Shown here piece by piece: positions 34,525-44,072 of a stretch of DNA of 49,980 nucleotides. A program made the translations under genes and the position numbers. This DNA is from Phycisphaerales bacterium (lineage in GTDB: Bacteria; Planctomycetota; Phycisphaerae; Phycisphaerales; UBA1924), in contig JAJDDG010000060.1 in assembly GCA_029260435.1 (NCBI GenBank), forward strand, positions 1-49,980, written 5' to 3'. Within the stretch, counting starts at the first letter, position 1; every line of letters starts with the position of its first letter. Under the pieces are notes generated by a model. It saw nothing but the letters and a program-made list of their open reading frames with translations, had not been told where the DNA came from and did not search any database.

Positions 34525-37197
34525 TCATCTTCCCGCCCGCATCTTCCGCAGCGCCTCCAACCGTTTCTGATGCTGTTTACGCTCCGGTTCGAGCTCGCTC
34601 AGCGCCACGAGTTGAAGCTCCGCGCCCGCAAGATCACCCCGCCTGATCGCGACCGTCGCCGCAAGCTCGCGGTGATCGCCGTCGAACGGCGCGATGCCGA
34701 TCGCCCGCAGCGCCTTCGCCTGCGCCTTCTCCCACTCGCCCGCCGCCGCGTACAGCCGCGCAAGCTCAACCGCGTACACCGCCGACCGCTGCTCCCGCGC
34801 ATCGAGATACTCGAGATGCCCGATCGCACGCGAAGACTCATCCGTCTCCAGGTAGAACCGCGCGAGCACCCGGTGCGGCATCGGATCCACCGCACGCACC
34901 CGCGCGTACCGTTCGAGCAACTCCATATCTTCGGGGTGCAACGTTTTCGGCGCACGCCCGATCGTCGCCTCCGCTACCAACGCCAGCACGCCAGGGTGCT
35001 CCGGGTTCGTCTCGTACCACCGCTCCACCTGCTCGACCGTCGGCGATCCATAATTCGGCTCGCGCGGCTCGCCCACCGGCACCCCGGCCGCGCGCATCGT
35101 GAGATACACACCCCAGGCACGAAGCCACCTTTCTAATTTTTCCCGACCCGCCTCAGTCTCCAGCGCATCGTCACGCACCATGTCTCGCACACTCGGCTCA
35201 ATCAGCATCCCGTGCGCCCGCGCATCCGCCAACGCCCACACCTTGAAATCCGCAAGAAACTCGTCACCCGTTACCCCGAGCACACTCTCGAACGCGTCCG
35301 CCTCGCGCACCCCGTCCCGGTACATATCCATCAGCCGCAGCGGCGTGTGCGCATCCCACCGATCGATGATGAACTGGTACATCCAGTGCCCCTGCGCGTA
35401 CGCCTGCGAGCGGTCCGTCGGTTTCTTGGGACGCACAAACGCGATATTAATCTGCTCCAGATCAAACAGCTCCCCCGCGTCCAGCACCGAAGCGAGCAGT
35501 TGCCATGTGTTGTAGTCGCGCGGTGCGATTTCCATATTCACCGCCGCCGCCTCCGTGAACCAGTGCGGGATGCGGTTGTTCGTCCGCCCGAGCGTGATCG
35601 TGTGCGAGTACTCGTGGCGCACCACACGGATCCAGTCGTACGTCCCCTCGTGCAGCTTCCCGACCTTCGGCACCTCCATCGCCACCACCGGGCCCGTCGA
35701 AGCCGCGATCGTATGCACACCCGGCATCCCCACGATGCGCACCGCGAACCGCTGGTGATCGGGCATCAGTTCGATCAGCGTCTTGTCCTCCGGCTCCCAC
35801 CCGAACGTATCCGTCACGACCCGGTGCATCTCATCGAGCGGCCCGAGCATCTCCCGCGCCATCACCCCGTCCACGCCCGGCTCGTACCGCACCACGAAGT
35901 GCTCGCCCTGGATCTTCTCGTACGTCGCCAGTTCGTCCAGCAAAAGCAGGCTGTTCTTGGCGCGCGTGTTGAACGGGTCCAGTTCCCGCGCGCGGCGCAA
36001 TGCCGTGACAGCCTCCAGATCCCGCCCCGACTGCACCTCTAATAAACCCTTTTCGATCCACACCCGCGCCCAGTTCGGGCGCGTCTCGATCGCCTCATCC
36101 AGCACCCGCGCCGCCCACTCGTACTGCCGCGCCTCGCTCAGCGCCCTGCCCACCTCGAAGAGCGCAAGCGCCGAACCGGGGTGCGCCTCACCGAACTCCG
36201 CGAACGCTTTGTCCAGCACGTCCTCGTCAAACCCCAACGCCACCGCGCCCACACGCAGCGCACCCAGATCCACCGAGCCGGGGAACCACGCCTGCGCATC
36301 GTCGAGCACAGCCAGCGCGCCATCGCCGTCTTTCTGGCGCACCGCCGCCCGCGCTCGCAGCTCCGACCCGTGCAGGCTCACAACATCCTTGTCCTCTGCG
36401 AGCCGACGCAGATTCTCGTCCAGACGAGCCGCCACACTATGCACCGTCGCGAAATCAAACATGTTCACCGAAACCAACCCGATCACATGCCACGCACGCG
36501 CAGCGTTCGGATTCAGCATCAGCGCCTCGACCGCCGCCTCGCGCGCCTCCTTGCGGTTGTCCTTCGAGTACAGGATCTCCGCCTGCTCCACCACCGCGGG
36601 CCAGTACAGCCGATCTAGATCCTGGTGCGCCTCCGCGAGCATCTCGATCATCCGCTCGTACTCCCCGCCCGGGCGCCCCTCGATCCGCGCCCGCACCCGC
36701 ATCGCCCGCACCACTTCCACCAACTCCGGCGCACTCAACTGCACATCCGGTCGATCCAGCGCGATCACCTGCTCAGCAGAAGCAACCGCCGCCTTGTTCT
36801 CGCCGAGCAGCTCGTACGCCGCGGCTCGCAGGCGCGACGCCTGCGTGCTGTCGATCCCCTGCACGAGATCAAGCACGCCCCGCCCATGACCAAGGCGCAG
36901 CATCGCCTCCGCGCGAACCTTCCTATCCACAGCCTCATCCGCGAGACTCGGGTCGTACAGCGCCCCAACCACCAACGCCGCGTTCGCCCGCGCGCGCACA
37001 TCATCCAGATCATCCTCCTGCCACACCCCGTGGAACACACGCATCTGCGCACGTTCATCATCCGTCAGATACTCCATCTCCAACGCACGCAGCACCGCAT
37101 CCACCATATCGGGCGGCGGCACCGCATCAACCCCCTGCCCGCGCACCGATCCCGCAACAACGAGCATTCCTACAACAACAGTCATCAACCGGTTCAT
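34525..37197 (-). CDS. Secreted TPR-repeat gluzincin metallopeptidase (peptidase MA type)
   Basis: An 890-residue exported protein with a signal peptide (residues 1-20). The region 60-425 is helical with TPR-like repeats, for example around 205-240, 340-410. The peptidase core has the zinc motif HEYSH (528-532) and the third ligand in WFTEA (E549), as in the MA-like superfamily. Further TPR-like repeats follow (about 700-880). It probably cleaves proteins or peptides in the periplasm, with TPRs choosing substrates. The LolA-like gene upstream overlaps its start (ATGA), so the two are translated together. All three zinc ligands are present, so it is likely active. Confidence 0.82.
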   Translation of the reverse strand: MNRLMTVVVGMLVVAGSVRGQGVDAVPPPDMVDAVLRALEMEYLTDDERAQMRVFHGVWQEDDLDDVRARANAALVVGALYDPSLADEAVDRKVRAEAMLRLGHGRGVLDLVQGIDSTQASRLRAAAYELLGENKAAVASAEQVIALDRPDVQLSAPELVEVVRAMRVRARIEGRPGGEYERMIEMLAEAHQDLDRLYWPAVVEQAEILYSKDNRKEAREAAVEALMLNPNAARAWHVIGLVSVNMFDFATVHSVAARLDENLRRLAEDKDVVSLHGSELRARAAVRQKDGDGALAVLDDAQAWFPGSVDLGALRVGAVALGFDEDVLDKAFAEFGEAHPGSALALFEVGRALSEARQYEWAARVLDEAIETRPNWARVWIEKGLLEVQSGRDLEAVTALRRARELDPFNTRAKNSLLLLDELATYEKIQGEHFVVRYEPGVDGVMAREMLGPLDEMHRVVTDTFGWEPEDKTLIELMPDHQRFAVRIVGMPGVHTIAASTGPVVAMEVPKVGKLHEGTYDWIRVVRHEYSHTITLGRTNNRIPHWFTEAAAVNMEIAPRDYNTWQLLASVLDAGELFDLEQINIAFVRPKKPTDRSQAYAQGHWMYQFIIDRWDAHTPLRLMDMYRDGVREADAFESVLGVTGDEFLADFKVWALADARAHGMLIEPSVRDMVRDDALETEAGREKLERWLRAWGVYLTMRAAGVPVGEPREPNYGSPTVEQVERWYETNPEHPGVLALVAEATIGRAPKTLHPEDMELLERYARVRAVDPMPHRVLARFYLETDESSRAIGHLEYLDAREQRSAVYAVELARLYAAAGEWEKAQAKALRAIGIAPFDGDHRELAATVAIRRGDLAGAELQLVALSELEPERKQHQKRLEALRKMRAGR

Positions 37198-38012
37198 TCT
37201 TGATCCCCGCTAGCACGCGCCGCAAAGTGCCCCTCGATCTCCTGCACCTGCCAACCCGCCTCGTCCGGCGGCTCGATCTCCAGCAGCGAATCATCGAATG
37301 CGGCACCATTTTTTTCCGCGTTGATCAGCACGACAAACGATTCGTCCCCCGCGCGATTCACCGTGTACGCAAGCCTCGGGTGGAGCTCCCCCTTGATGTA
37401 CCACACACGCACCTCCGCGAAGTCATCCGAAGCCGCGAACTCGGGCTTCGGCACCAACCTCAACTGCACCGTTTCATGCAATTTCAACCCCACCGCTCGC
37501 GCCTTGCCAACCTTCCCCTCATCGAAGGGCAGCACCTCCGCGTCGTACCGGAGCTGGATCTCCTCCGCCTTCTGCCCGATCGGGATCGGGATCGGACCCT
37601 CCCCGAGCTGCAGTGGATCGATCCGCTCGCCCTCCGGTGCCAACTCGCGCCGCGTGTACATCTTCTGCGCCTCGTTCTTCTCGACAAGGAACCGCCCGTC
37701 GAAAACAAGCCGCTCGTCGATCGTGTTCCGCTGCCCGTCCATGTCGAGCGTGTCGAACACCACCGCGAATGTCCGCCCATCCTCCCCAACGCGGTAGACC
37801 AACTCCCCGCCGCGCGTGATCTCGTCGCCGATCATCTTGTGGCGCTTCGTGAACCGGATCTTCGCCTGGAAAGTTTGCACGTCGTCGTCCGCGTGTTCGA
37901 GGCGCTCCAAAAATTCCTGCACGTCCTCGCCACCCGCCTCAGCGCGCACGACCAGCGCACCCAGACCACACACCACCCAAACCATCACGATCCATCGCAT
38001 TGTGTTCCGCAT
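37194..38012 (-). CDS. LolA-like lipoprotein-carrier-fold protein
   Basis: A 272-residue exported protein with a signal peptide (cleavage near RAEA, residues 23-26). It then has a single domain whose pattern, FLERLEHADDDVQTFQAKI and alternating strands such as LVYRVG and LVFDGRFLV, is that of the LolA/LppX half-barrel. The fold carries lipids or lipoprotein acyl chains through the periplasm. At 272 residues it is longer than E. coli LolA. The start has GGAGG close by. Its stop overlaps the TPR-peptidase start by ATGA; a joint role in envelope maintenance is inferred from this coupling only. Confidence 0.72.
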   Translation of the reverse strand: MRNTMRWIVMVWVVCGLGALVVRAEAGGEDVQEFLERLEHADDDVQTFQAKIRFTKRHKMIGDEITRGGELVYRVGEDGRTFAVVFDTLDMDGQRNTIDERLVFDGRFLVEKNEAQKMYTRRELAPEGERIDPLQLGEGPIPIPIGQKAEEIQLRYDAEVLPFDEGKVGKARAVGLKLHETVQLRLVPKPEFAASDDFAEVRVWYIKGELHPRLAYTVNRAGDESFVVLINAEKNGAAFDDSLLEIEPPDEAGWQVQEIEGHFAARASGDQE

Positions 38013-38094
38013 GACTCCTCCATCGGCTCGCCCTCCCCCATCCTCTTATTGATACCCCGCCGACCCCGCCGCGTTCACCCAATCCGCCGATTCA

Positions 38095-39075
38095 TCATGT
38101 CCATTGCCGTCCCTCCCGCACCCCCTCGATCCGATCACCAATCCCCTTGAGTGCATCCTGGTCCTCGGCGCTCAGCCGCTTGGGCGCCACAATCTGCACC
38201 ACCGCGTACAAATCTCCTTTCGACCCATCCTTACCGGGTCCGCCGTGCCCCCGGATCCGCAGCCGCTGCCCGCTGCTTGTCCCGGGCGGCACCGTCACCT
38301 CCACCCGCGCATCAAGCGTCGCCACCGTCACCTTCGTGCCCAGCGCCGCCTCCGCGATCGTCACGGGCAGATCGATCACCAGATCGTGCCCCTCCATCCG
38401 GAACCACCCGTGCGCTTTCACGTTCAGATGCAGGATCAGATCCCCCGCCGTGCCGCCCCCGGCGCTCGGCGCGCCCTTGCCGCGAACCCGCAGCTTCGTG
38501 CCGTCTTTCGTCCCGTGCGGGATCGTCACCTCGATCGTCTGCGCCGTCCCACCCCGGCGCACTTTCACCGAGAGCGTCCCCCCCCGCACCGCGCGCTCAA
38601 AGTCGATCTCCGCGTGATGCTCGATGTCCTTGCCCTTGCTCGGCGCCGAACGGGTCCGTGCGCCGCCCCGCGCTGCCCTTTCAAACGCCGACCCACCAGC
38701 CCCGCCGCCAAACCCACCACCCCCGCGCACCCCAAAGATTTCCTCGAAAATCGATCCCACATCCCCCTCGTCGATCCCGCCGCCGGGCGTGCCCGCGACA
38801 TTCGACCACGAATAGTGCCCCCGTCCCGCGCCGCCTCCACCAAACCCGCCCTGCGGGCCCGCGTGCCCGAACCGGTCGTACTTGGCGCGCTTCGATCCGT
38901 CGCTCAGCGTCGAATACGCCTCCTGCACCTGAGAAAACTTCTCCTGCGCGTCCGATGCCTTGTTCACATCCGGGTGCAGCTCGCGCGCAAGCTTGCGGTA
39001 CGCAGACTTGATCTCGTCCGCGCTCGCCTCCCGCGCCACGCCGAGCACCCCGTAATAATCGCGCTGACTGGGCAT
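38095..39075 (-). CDS. DnaJ-family co-chaperone without zinc finger (CbpA type)
   Basis: A 326-residue class B J-protein. The N-terminal J domain has the HPD motif (34-36) in [13 protein letters not shown] Gly/Phe-rich linker follows (about 72-140). The two C-terminal peptide-binding beta domains fill the rest, with [20 protein letters not shown] and [17 protein letters not shown]. The cysteine-rich zinc-binding region of DnaJ itself is absent. It should stimulate the ATPase of DnaK and hold unfolded clients. It ends 82 bases before the LolA-like gene start region, on the same strand. Confidence 0.93.
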   Translation of the reverse strand: MPSQRDYYGVLGVAREASADEIKSAYRKLARELHPDVNKASDAQEKFSQVQEAYSTLSDGSKRAKYDRFGHAGPQGGFGGGGAGRGHYSWSNVAGTPGGGIDEGDVGSIFEEIFGVRGGGGFGGGAGGSAFERAARGGARTRSAPSKGKDIEHHAEIDFERAVRGGTLSVKVRRGGTAQTIEVTIPHGTKDGTKLRVRGKGAPSAGGGTAGDLILHLNVKAHGWFRMEGHDLVIDLPVTIAEAALGTKVTVATLDARVEVTVPPGTSSGQRLRIRGHGGPGKDGSKGDLYAVVQIVAPKRLSAEDQDALKGIGDRIEGVREGRQWT

Positions 39076-39087
39076 AAGCCAGCAATC

Positions 39088-39852
39088 CTAGCCCCCAGCC
39101 AACCGCCCCGCGCTGCCCGCCGGATCCGCCACCCCGCGAACATCAACAACCAGCATCCCCGCGTACCCGATCGTCACGAGCGTCGCCTCGTACGACACCA
39201 GATCCAGGCTCCCCCGCCCCGCCTCGACCCGCCCGCTCCCGTCCAGATCACTCAACCGCGCACCGACCACACCCCGCCCAAGCCCCGCGATCATCCGCCC
39301 GATCCCTTTCCCCTTGCCTCCACCCGTCCCCTCCCCCGCGAGCACCACCGCCGGATCGATCCCCACGCCAATCGCGCCGCCCGCCTCGATCGTGTCATCC
39401 ACCGGCCACGCATGATCCGCAACCACGCACCCCACCGCCGCCGCCTCGTGCTCCGCGAACGCGCGCACCCCCTCGTCATCGGGTAGCACACAGCTCACCA
39501 CGCCACCACCACTCCCCCGCCCGCCGCACAGCCCCCCCATCTCCGCAGCAAACCCGATCGACCCGCCCAGCGCGCTCATCGCCCGATCCGCCCGCTCCGT
39601 ATCCGTAAAATGCTCGGGCGGGATCCACAAATCCACCCCGCTCAGCAATAGCTCGTGGCGACGCAGCAGCGCCGCGATATCGCGCCTCGCCGAGCGATCC
39701 AGCTCCCTCGCCCGCACGCCCGGTGACATCGCGTTGAGCTGCACCCCCCGGTACCCCGCTTCGCGCGCAAACCCCACCTGCCCGCGCAGCTCACCCGCCA
39801 AACCAACCAACGCGAGAGAGCGATCGAGCTGCGGACCAAACGCCATTGCCAT
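39088..39852 (-). CDS. Sugar phosphate isomerase/epimerase-like TIM-barrel protein
   Basis: A 254-residue protein resembling the AP-endonuclease-2 TIM barrel family: GQVGFAREAGYRGVQLNA near the N-terminus, LLSGVDLWIPPEHF in the middle and ARLSDLDGSGRVEAGRGSLD near the end. Planctomycetes have many such proteins, mostly unassigned. The segment between residues 105 and 215 is Gly- and Ala-rich. The catalytic metal ligands are not clear to me, so function is open. ATG at 39852 or 39846 may start it; the longer frame to 40227 is antisense to the divergent gene. It lies 12 bases upstream of the DnaJ gene. Confidence 0.6.
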   Translation of the reverse strand: MAMAFGPQLDRSLALVGLAGELRGQVGFAREAGYRGVQLNAMSPGVRARELDRSARRDIAALLRRHELLLSGVDLWIPPEHFTDTERADRAMSALGGSIGFAAEMGGLCGGRGSGGGVVSCVLPDDEGVRAFAEHEAAAVGCVVADHAWPVDDTIEAGGAIGVGIDPAVVLAGEGTGGGKGKGIGRMIAGLGRGVVGARLSDLDGSGRVEAGRGSLDLVSYEATLVTIGYAGMLVVDVRGVADPAGSAGRLAGG

Positions 39853-39901
39853 CCCGCCGTTGTACACCCGTGCCCCGGAGCCCGCCACACCACCGGCTAT
39901 C

Positions 39902-40498
39902 ATGAACACCATGAGCCGAGCAATCGAAACACTCCACCTCGCCTGCCTCGCCATCATGGTCGGCGTCATCGCCATGACCGCCGCCGCCGCCGCGGTCCTC
40001 TTCCCGACGATCAAACAACTCGACCCCACCCTCGCCTCCTTCGCCGAGTACCCCACAGACCACTGGCGCATCGTCGCCGGGCAACCAGCGAACATGCTCT
40101 TCCAGATCTGCGACGCGCTCTCCCTCGGGCTGCTCGCGGTCGCCGCGCTCACCCTCGCCCTGCGCATCTCGGTGCGCCCCCGCTTCCAACCCTCCGCGTC
40201 CGGAGTCGTGCGCATCATCGCGCTCATCGCCCTGCTCGCCGCGACCGCCTACGGCGCCTTCGTCCTCGACGCCCGCATGAACAAAACCGCCCGCGCATTC
40301 TGGGCCGCCGCCGAGCAGGGGCAGGTAGACGAAGCCGACCGCCTCCGCGACGCCTTCGCCGCCGATCATCCCAAGTCAACCGTCGCGATGACCGTCCGCC
40401 TTTCGTTCGCGCTTGTCGCGATGGGCGCCGGGCTCTGGAACGCCCTGCCCCCCACCCTCCCCGCTCCCCCGCGCCGCCAACCGGCGCGCAAACCATGA
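39902..40498 (+). CDS. Small integral membrane protein (DUF4149-like)
   Basis: A 198-residue protein with four hydrophobic segments (about residues 9-32, 63-85, 100-120, 160-178). It has an N-terminal LHLACLAIMVG and a loop with WRIVAGQPANMLFQICD, which resembles the DUF4149/TMEM205-type pattern. No catalytic residues are apparent. It begins at ATG 39902 (or 39911), and its stop overlaps the nth start by ATGA. Function is unknown. Confidence 0.6.
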   Translation: MNTMSRAIETLHLACLAIMVGVIAMTAAAAAVLFPTIKQLDPTLASFAEYPTDHWRIVAGQPANMLFQICDALSLGLLAVAALTLALRISVRPRFQPSASGVVRIIALIALLAATAYGAFVLDARMNKTARAFWAAAEQGQVDEADRLRDAFAADHPKSTVAMTVRLSFALVAMGAGLWNALPPTLPAPPRRQPARKP

Positions 40499-41271
40499 CC
40501 AACACCCGCACCCTATCCAACCCGCCCGCCCTGCGCGACCTGCCCTTCGCCGTCCCGAGCGTCACCGCCACCGACAAGCGCCGCGCCCGAGAGCTCCTCA
40601 AAGCCCTCGAAAAAACCTACCCCGACGCCCACTGCGAGCTGAACTACTCCAAACCGCACGAGCTGCTCATCGCTACCATCCTCAGTGCGCAAGCGACGGA
40701 CGTCTCGGTCAACAAAGCTACCCCCGCGCTCTTCAAGGCATTCCGCAAACCCGCCGACTTTGCGAACGCCGAGCCCGAGGATCTGCACCAGTACATCAGG
40801 ACAATAGGTCTCTTCCGCAACAAAGCGAAATCAGTCGTCAGCGCGATGCAAACCGTTGTCGAGGACCACAACAGCAAAGTCCCAGACACAATGGACGACC
40901 TGCTGAAACTCAAGGGCGTCGCGCGCAAGACGGCGAACGTCGTGCTGGGCAACGCCTTCTCCAAGAACGAAGGCATCGTCGTCGATACCCATGTGGACAG
41001 ACTCGCCAAACGCCTGGGGCTCGCGCCAGAGGACGCCACCATCCCCATGGTCGAACGCCACCTCATCGCCCGCTTCCCCCGCGAAAACTGGTGCATGCTC
41101 TCCCACCTGCTTATCTTCCACGGGCGACGCGCCTGCAAAGCCAGAGGCGGCCAGTGCGCAACAGATCCCATCTGCAAGCGATTCGGCTCCTGCTCCAAAG
41201 CCACTGCCCCGACAACAAAGAAGAAAGCCACCAAGAAAACAACCAAAAAACGCACGACAAAGAAACGATGA
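40495..41271 (+). CDS. nth: Endonuclease III (DNA glycosylase/AP lyase)
   Basis: A 258-residue HhH-GPD glycosylase. It excises oxidised pyrimidines and cuts the abasic site. The helix-hairpin-helix is LKGVARKTANVVLG with catalytic K145; the catalytic Asp is D164 in VVDTHVDRL. Four cysteines follow, C214, C221, C227 and C233. The spacing is C-x6-C-x5-C-x5-C, where the usual iron-sulfur loop is C-x6-C-x2-C-x5-C. Residues 236-258 form a Lys/Thr/Arg tail made of repeated T-K-K units, probably for DNA contact. It overlaps both neighbours by ATGA (upstream membrane protein, downstream recX), so DNA-repair genes are coupled. Confidence 0.92.
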   Translation: MTNTRTLSNPPALRDLPFAVPSVTATDKRRARELLKALEKTYPDAHCELNYSKPHELLIATILSAQATDVSVNKATPALFKAFRKPADFANAEPEDLHQYIRTIGLFRNKAKSVVSAMQTVVEDHNSKVPDTMDDLLKLKGVARKTANVVLGNAFSKNEGIVVDTHVDRLAKRLGLAPEDATIPMVERHLIARFPRENWCMLSHLLIFHGRRACKARGGQCATDPICKRFGSCSKATAPTTKKKATKKTTKKRTTKKR

Positions 41272-41993
41272 CCACCAGCCTCGACCAACCCGACCTTTTC
41301 GACGACCCCGAACCCGGGCAGGTCATCACCGCGCTCTCCCCCTCCAAACGCGATCCATCTCGGATCGTCGTCAAGGTAGGCCCCGCCTACCCCGCCGCCA
41401 GCAAAGGCAAAGCCGCCTGCACGATCGACCAGCGCCACCTCCTCGACCTCGCCATCGCCAAGGGCGACGAGTGGTCCCCGCAGCTCGCCCGGCGTGTCCG
41501 CGCCGCCGCCGAGTACGACAAGGCCCGTCGCTACGCCCTGAACCTCGCGACCTCCCGAGGCATCGCCCGCGCCGACCTCATCGCGCGAATCATCAAACGC
41601 GGGCACGCAGAAGAAACCGCGCAACAGATCGCCGACGAGCTCGAGCGCATCGGCATCGTCAACGAACAGGCCTACGCCGAGTCTGTCGCCCGCACCATCA
41701 TCCGCGACAAGCCCGCCGGCGCCCGCCTCATCGAGCACAAACTCCGACAGCGCAAGGTCGATCCCAAAGCCATCGCGCAGGTCAAAGCCCAGCTCGCCGA
41801 TTCGCACGACGAACTCGCCTCCGCTACCCAGCTCGCCACCAAGCGCGCCGCCCAGCTCATGCCCCGCGTAGACGCCCAGACCGCTCGCCGGCGCATCTTC
41901 GCCCAGCTCGCCCGCCGCGGTTTCCCGCCCAACATCTGCGCCGAAGCAACAAACCGCGCCGTCCGAGAATGTCCATCCAAAATAGATGACTAG
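41268..41993 (+). CDS. recX: RecX family regulatory protein
   Basis: A 241-residue protein. The first 75 residues are a poorly conserved extension. The RecX helical repeats follow: ARRYALNLATSRGIARADLI, LERIGIVNEQAYAESVARTI, GARLIEHKLRQRKVD and FAQLARRGFPPNICAEA. RecX binds RecA filaments and dampens recombination. ATG at 41268 overlaps the nth stop. Length is within the family range if the extension is counted. No recA is in the window. Confidence 0.86.
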   Translation: MTTSLDQPDLFDDPEPGQVITALSPSKRDPSRIVVKVGPAYPAASKGKAACTIDQRHLLDLAIAKGDEWSPQLARRVRAAAEYDKARRYALNLATSRGIARADLIARIIKRGHAEETAQQIADELERIGIVNEQAYAESVARTIIRDKPAGARLIEHKLRQRKVDPKAIAQVKAQLADSHDELASATQLATKRAAQLMPRVDAQTARRRIFAQLARRGFPPNICAEATNRAVRECPSKIDD

Positions 41994-42218
41994 CACAACG
42001 CACCCGATCCACTCCCCCCGTGATCCTCACCAACCACATGCTTACCTGTTTATCGCAGCTGGCAGACACCGGATAGATAGTCGCTCGATCTGGAGATCCC
42101 ACACCTTCGAGTCACCCGCTCTCTCACCCGCGTCGATGCCAAGCGAAGCCCGACACAACGAGTGCTCGCGGACATCACCCCCTACCATGACGGGACAAAC
42201 GATCTCTGGAGGATCATC
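41994..42218. other. Intergenic region before the pectate lyase gene
   Basis: About 225 bases with no coding frame that I can support. A strong GGAGG lies 6 bases before the ATG at 42219, so the end of this stretch is the translation signal of the lyase gene. No clear promoter boxes stand out. Confidence 0.4.
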
Positions 42219-44063
42219 ATGCGCTCTCTGAATCTGCACGCCTCATTCCGTTCCACCATTGCCATCGCCCTCGCCTGTGCAGCGGCGATCATGTGCGCAG
42301 CGTGTGCAACCGGTGCCACTACGCCCTCCACCGATTACGCATTCGATCCCGCCGAGCGATACGTCGAAATAGACCAGCGCTGGATTCTCTGCGTCAGTGT
42401 GCTGAAACGCGCGTGCAATGCGATGATCCAGCGAACGGAAGGACTGGAATACAGCGCCGTGTGGAGAATCGGATCCGACCAACGGTACGGCGAAAGTCTC
42501 TCTCGCCCGATCTCGCATACGCAGATCCTCACCGGGAAAACCGGCGCCGCGACAATCGGGCGAAACTTCTTCCAGGCTTGGCAATACACCGGAGACCCCC
42601 GCTACTACTTCGAGGCGCACAAAATCGCGCGCCTACTCGCGTGGCTCCAGACAGACTACGGCGGCTGGGAACAGGTAGCAGACCTCTCCGGCTACGATCC
42701 TGATTGGACCTCACCAAGACGCTCTCACACACCAAAGATGAGCCTCGACGATCAATGCACCTCCGAGTGCATACATCTCATGCTCGATCTCTCAGAAGTG
42801 TGTGACGATCAATGGCTTGCCGACGCACTCGATTTCGGACTCAACAAACTCGAAGAACACCAACTCTCTAACGGCGGGTGGCCCCAATGGATCGGAGATG
42901 GCGTTCCCGACAATAGCGTGTCCCGCAACGCGTATATCAACGATTATGTGACAACAGACATCATGAACGTGATGCTCCGTGCAGGGCGAACGCTCTCTGC
43001 TCGAAAAGCTGGCGATTTCTTCCTCAACGCGGAACTCGAACCGTACTCCGGGTGGGCCGAGCAGTACACCGTGGACATGGTGCCATGGCGCGCGAGAATG
43101 TGGGAGCAACCGGAAATCAGTTCCATCGGGACGTCGATCGCCGCGATCTCACTGCTCCACCTCGCCTCCGAAACGAGCAACGCCCGCTATATCGAACCCG
43201 TCCTGCGCGCACGCCGGTTCCTGCAACCGCGTGTCGTCAACAACGGGCGTTGGGCCCGGTACTACAGAATATCCAACGGCAACAAAGTCTATGTCGATCG
43301 CTACGGCACCTACTACGACCGATTCAACGACATCCCCGACACACACTTCCCGCCCGGTGTCGTGCGCCGAGCCGCTCTCCGAGGAGTTTCGCCCTACAAT
43401 CAGATGCATCACGACGACCCCGCCGAAGCGATACGACATATCGATGCGTTTCAGCAGCACGGCCTCACGAACTACCCCGAATCACTCGACCCAACATTTG
43501 CCATGACTCTGGGCGAGATCGGCTATGAAAAACGCCGTCTCTATGCCCGCGTCAGCAGGATTTTGGGCGACCTGAGCCGGAACGATGAGTGGGTCGATTC
43601 TTCGAATACTGTCTTGATCGATGCATGGCAACGCCGCATCGGATGGATCTTCGAGTTGCTGGACCTGATGACCCGCGAGCCGTTCGACATCCTCGATTAC
43701 ATACCCGATACAGACTCGCCGATCGCATCGATCCCGGATGAAGCATCACCTCCACCCCCTCCTCCAGGCGGCGGCTCACCCCAGGGGGGGAACAACGATT
43801 CATCGATACCATCCGATCCACCTCCTTCCGACGTGGCGATCCAGCCGTACAATACCTGTGACTTCGATGAAGATGGCGATATCGACGCGCAGGATAAAGC
43901 GAAGTTCCGCGCAGCCTGGCGCACCAAGCTCTCGAGCGCCGACTTCAACGACGATGGCAAGATCACGAGAAGGGATAAGAAAAAATTCCTACGCCAGCAC
44001 AAGGAACAACGCCGCCGATGGAAACAGGACCAACAGAGAAACGATGTCGCGCAAGGCGAGTGA
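42219..44063 (+). CDS. Secreted pectate lyase (PL10-like) with EF-hand/dockerin-like repeats
   Basis: A 614-residue exported protein. A signal peptide occupies residues 1-29, possibly with a cysteine lipid anchor, as CAAC lies at the end of the hydrophobic core. Residues about 35-520 form an alpha/alpha-toroid-like domain. WAEQYTVDMVPWRARMWEQP followed by an S-I-G-T-S helix resembles the active-site region of PL10 pectate lyases. A Pro-rich linker (about 530-560) leads to two EF-hand-type loops (DFDEDGDIDAQD and DFNDDGKITRRD) and a highly basic tail. It should cut acidic polysaccharide such as polygalacturonate. The call of PL10 rests on pattern alone. Confidence 0.65.
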   Translation: MRSLNLHASFRSTIAIALACAAAIMCAACATGATTPSTDYAFDPAERYVEIDQRWILCVSVLKRACNAMIQRTEGLEYSAVWRIGSDQRYGESLSRPISHTQILTGKTGAATIGRNFFQAWQYTGDPRYYFEAHKIARLLAWLQTDYGGWEQVADLSGYDPDWTSPRRSHTPKMSLDDQCTSECIHLMLDLSEVCDDQWLADALDFGLNKLEEHQLSNGGWPQWIGDGVPDNSVSRNAYINDYVTTDIMNVMLRAGRTLSARKAGDFFLNAELEPYSGWAEQYTVDMVPWRARMWEQPEISSIGTSIAAISLLHLASETSNARYIEPVLRARRFLQPRVVNNGRWARYYRISNGNKVYVDRYGTYYDRFNDIPDTHFPPGVVRRAALRGVSPYNQMHHDDPAEAIRHIDAFQQHGLTNYPESLDPTFAMTLGEIGYEKRRLYARVSRILGDLSRNDEWVDSSNTVLIDAWQRRIGWIFELLDLMTREPFDILDYIPDTDSPIASIPDEASPPPPPPGGGSPQGGNNDSSIPSDPPPSDVAIQPYNTCDFDEDGDIDAQDKAKFRAAWRTKLSSADFNDDGKITRRDKKKFLRQHKEQRRRWKQDQQRNDVAQGE

Positions 44064-44072
44064 ACGCCTACG

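Noticed and set aside
40413-41267. Upstream extension of the recX frame
   Set aside because: It lies across nth in another frame, with Arg/Pro/Gln-rich content. The ATG at 41268 gives a normal RecX.
40644-41996. 450-residue minus-strand frame opposite nth and recX
   Set aside because: Antisense to two recognised genes and without domain signature.
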